Shown one piece after another: positions 62,220 through 64,000 of a stretch of DNA of 64,000 nucleotides (position 1 is its first letter; the number at the start of each line of letters is the position of its first letter). The notes under the pieces were generated by a model. That model was given only the letters and a program-made list of their open reading frames with translations. It searched no databases and was not told the DNA's origin. The DNA comes from Megasphaera vaginalis (ex Bordigoni et al. 2020) (lineage in GTDB: Bacteria > Bacillota > Negativicutes > Veillonellales > Megasphaeraceae), in contig NZ_OEQB01000001.1 in NCBI RefSeq assembly GCF_900240295.1, forward strand, positions 248,001 to 312,000. Direction: 5' to 3'. The position numbers were made by a program, and so were the translations under genes.

Positions 62220-62228
62220 ATTATAGCA
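62220..62228 (-). promoter_or_regulatory. Extended -10 promoter of the lipoprotein-ackA transcript
   Basis: TGCTATAAT on the minus strand (TG-n-TATAAT); the -35 region (CGGCAA) is weak. Confidence 0.6.
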
Positions 62229-62313
62229 TAAAACAATTCGTTTGCCGACATATTCCCGCAAATTTTTCACGCCCTTGACGGAGCCGATCCGTGATTGCCC
62301 GTCTCAGGTATGA

Positions 62314-62319
62314 TATAAT
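62314..62319 (+). promoter_or_regulatory. Probable -10 box of tmcAL
   Basis: TATAAT 25 bases before the ATG; no good -35 at 16-18 bases. AAAAGGAGACATATCACCT provides the ribosome binding site. Confidence 0.4.
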
Positions 62320-62343
62320 GAAAAAAAAGGAGACATATCACCT

Positions 62344-63543
62344 ATGGACAGCATTGCCGTCACGGCAGAATTCAATCCCTTTCATACGGGCCACGCGTAT
62401 TTACTCCGCACGTTGCGCCAACGGGCAGGCGACCAAAAAGCTATCGTCGTCATCATGAGCGGCTCTTTCGTACAACGCGGCGAGCCGGCGTTGTTTGACA
62501 AGCGCCTGCGTGCCTTTTGGGCATTACAGGGCGGCGCCGATTGCGTCATTGAACTGCCGGCGGCCTGCGTCTTGAACAGCGCCCCTTACTTTGCGGCAGC
62601 AGCCGTCCGACTCGCGGCAGCGTTGGGCTGTCAAGCAATCGCCTGCGGCACGGAAACGTTATCGGCAGCTGCGATTACGGCCGCTGTCAATCGGGATGAT
62701 GCCGTATCGGCTCCCGGATGTGACCGCAAAAACGCGACATATGGCACGCGCCTTACGGAAAAATTGTATCGGCAAAATCCGGATTTCGCAGCAGCGCTGA
62801 CCTTGCCGAACAACCTGCTGGCCTGGGAATACGCCAAGGCCAGCCGCACCTACGCTCCGACGCTTTCACTGCTGACCGTGCCCCGCTGCGGCCGGCATAC
62901 GGCTGCACTGCAGGACGGTGACTTCGTCGGCGCAACGGCATTGCGCAAAGCCATCGGCAACGGTATCGCCACCGCCGAATACAGCCGCTATATCCCGACG
63001 GCAGTACTGCCTTCTCTGTGCGATGCAGTCAAAAACGGCACTTACACGGACTATGCCCGTTATCACGATGCCGTTTTATATGAAAGCCGCCGGCGCTCTC
63101 TTGCAGAACTGAAATCGCTGACAGCCTTCGCGGAAGGATTGGAAAATCGTTGGAAAACGGCTATGAATCGTACTGCCGATTGGCAGACGGCACTGGCCGC
63201 AATAAAGACGAAACGCTATTCGTACAGCCGCCTTTGCCGCATGAGCGCTTATATCGTACTCGGCCTGCACCAGGAGACGATGAACGCCTTTCTCCGCACA
63301 GGGCCGCAATATGCCCGCATTCTGGGCGCCGGCGAACGGGGCAGGCGCTTTTTAAAGGAAGCCAAGGCGATTGCCGGGCTGCCGCTGTTGACCGATTTGT
63401 CGAAGCGGGCGGCTTTGACGGAAACGGCACGCGAACAACTGACATACGACCTGTTGGCTGCCGATATGCAGCATTTTTTCTTCTGCCGCAAAGATACCCG
63501 CCAAGGCGGCAGCGAATACGTTGAAAAGCCGATTTTGGTATAA
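62344..63543 (+). CDS. tmcAL: tRNA(Met) cytidine acetate ligase
   Basis: 399 residues. Nucleotidyltransferase motif AEFNPFHTGHAYLL (H-x-G-H), MSGSFVQRGEPALFDKRLRA, then a helical domain with LPNNLLAWEYAKAS and the C-terminal YSYSRLCRMSAYIVLG. Activates acetate with ATP and acetylates C34 of elongator tRNA-Met. Formerly YlbM, DUF795. Interesting neighbour of acetate kinase on the opposite strand, both acetate-using. Confidence 0.93.
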   Translation: MDSIAVTAEFNPFHTGHAYLLRTLRQRAGDQKAIVVIMSGSFVQRGEPALFDKRLRAFWALQGGADCVIELPAACVLNSAPYFAAAAVRLAAALGCQAIACGTETLSAAAITAAVNRDDAVSAPGCDRKNATYGTRLTEKLYRQNPDFAAALTLPNNLLAWEYAKASRTYAPTLSLLTVPRCGRHTAALQDGDFVGATALRKAIGNGIATAEYSRYIPTAVLPSLCDAVKNGTYTDYARYHDAVLYESRRRSLAELKSLTAFAEGLENRWKTAMNRTADWQTALAAIKTKRYSYSRLCRMSAYIVLGLHQETMNAFLRTGPQYARILGAGERGRRFLKEAKAIAGLPLLTDLSKRAALTETAREQLTYDLLAADMQHFFFCRKDTRQGGSEYVEKPILV

Positions 63544-63575
63544 AAAAGGAAGCGCCGCAACGGCGCTTCCTTTTC
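63544..63575. terminator. Bidirectional terminator between tmcAL and the NAPRTase gene
   Basis: AAAAGGAAGCGCCG/CGGCGCTTCCTTTT, perfect 14-bp stem, CAA loop. Confidence 0.9.
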
Positions 63576-63583
63576 GTCTCTGA

Positions 63584-64000
63584 TCACAGGAAATGTGACG
63601 ATTCGGCCTGCAGAACGCGTTCCCGCAAAGCCGACAATTCGGCGCTTCTCTGTACCCACATTTCTTCGGGATTGACAAGGCGCAGATATTCGGGCCAAAG
63701 CGTATTGATCTCGCTCTCCGCATAGGCCATGATTTCTTTAAGCGACGGCTTTTCATAAACAAGCTTTCCCTTTTGAAAAACAGGCTGCAACATTTTCCGC
63801 ACGTCGTATGTACCGCCGGCGAGAATGCGGGAACGCCACGGTGTTTTATGACTGGTCAGCTGCAGATCCTCTTCGGCATCAATTGTTTCGCCTTCAAGGA
63901 TGATAATATCCGCCTTCATCTTACGGCTCGCCTTGTCATAAATGCGCAGCACATTCTTGCGGCCGGGATTGGAAATCTTTTCGGCGTTGTCGCTCATCTT
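63584..64000 (-). CDS. Nicotinate phosphoribosyltransferase, C-terminal part (runs off the right edge)
   Basis: The frame is open to base 64000; visible residues begin with KMSDNAEKISNPGRKNVLRI and continue KADIIILEGETIDAEEDL, WRSRILAGGTYDVRKML, VYEKPSLKEIMAYAES. This is the C-terminal 138 residues of the bacterial NAPRTase type (S-x-x-x-E-K-I-T/S-N-P-G). The internal Met at 63997 is not the start. Enzyme of NAD salvage from nicotinate. Confidence 0.88.
   Translation of the reverse strand, partial: KMSDNAEKISNPGRKNVLRIYDKASRKMKADIIILEGETIDAEEDLQLTSHKTPWRSRILAGGTYDVRKMLQPVFQKGKLVYEKPSLKEIMAYAESEINTLWPEYLRLVNPEEMWVQRSAELSALRERVLQAESSHFL

Overview
The window looks like the chromosome of a Negativicutes bacterium (Firmicutes with an outer membrane), most likely Megasphaera or a close relative. 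It combines Firmicute features (a T-box in front of pheS, the alaS/IreB-type/RuvX/DUF1292 run, a PurE-first purine operon) with an outer-membrane beta-barrel protein and a complete ADP-heptose plus heptosyltransferase block for LPS core. An acyl-CoA dehydrogenase, glutamate dehydrogenase, acetate kinase and B12-dependent methionine synthase fit an amino-acid and lactate fermenting anaerobe. The genus is inferred from gene content, not from a database comparison.

Layout. 1-1870 is the end of an integrated element next to the 3' end of tRNA-Lys: a partial replication-type protein, a Tn916-type excisionase, and a region packed with TGGCACA repeats that looks like a replication origin. 1871-8565: tRNA-Lys, tRNA-Ala, pheST with its T-box, an acyl-CoA dehydrogenase and two hotdog thioesterases. 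8697-8931: a structured RNA gene with its own promoter and terminator. 9009-14659: outer-membrane protein and the LPS heptose operon (two GT9 transferases, gmhB, hldD, hldE). 14698-18754: nrdR, ftsZ, a membrane phosphoesterase, mutY. 18888-20644 (plus strand): GalT/HIT-like protein, phosphoesterase, small protein. 20647-25166: two-component system in one run with folK-folB-folP-folE. 25178-28893: membrane proteins, acyltransferase, PGRP amidase, LMW-PTPase.

29223-38396 is a complete type I-F CRISPR-Cas locus on the minus strand: promoter, cas1, cas2-3, cas8f, cas5f, cas7f, cas6f, leader, and an array of 13 repeats and 12 spacers. Two features stand out. cas7f is split by a -1 shift exactly at a perfect slippery heptamer (A AAA AAC). 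Beyond the old end of the array lies a separate two-repeat mini-array with a 20-nt pseudo-spacer and its own extended -10 promoter, which has the architecture of a CreA/CreR-type Cas-guided regulatory RNA.

38661-44081: a MetH without its own reactivation domain, followed by a protein that fuses a MetH-reactivation-like domain to a ferredoxin plus ASKHA (RACE) corrinoid activase, then a laccase-domain protein. 44314-53439: FlK-like thioesterase, fumC, the purine operon purE-F-M-N-H(N-terminal half only)-D behind an attenuator-like leader, and gdhA. 53905-57512: DUF1292, ruvX, ireB-type, alaS. 57667-64000: NlpC/P60 hydrolase, GT2, HAD phosphatase, ackA with a lipoprotein, tmcAL, and the C-terminal part of nicotinate phosphoribosyltransferase at the right edge.
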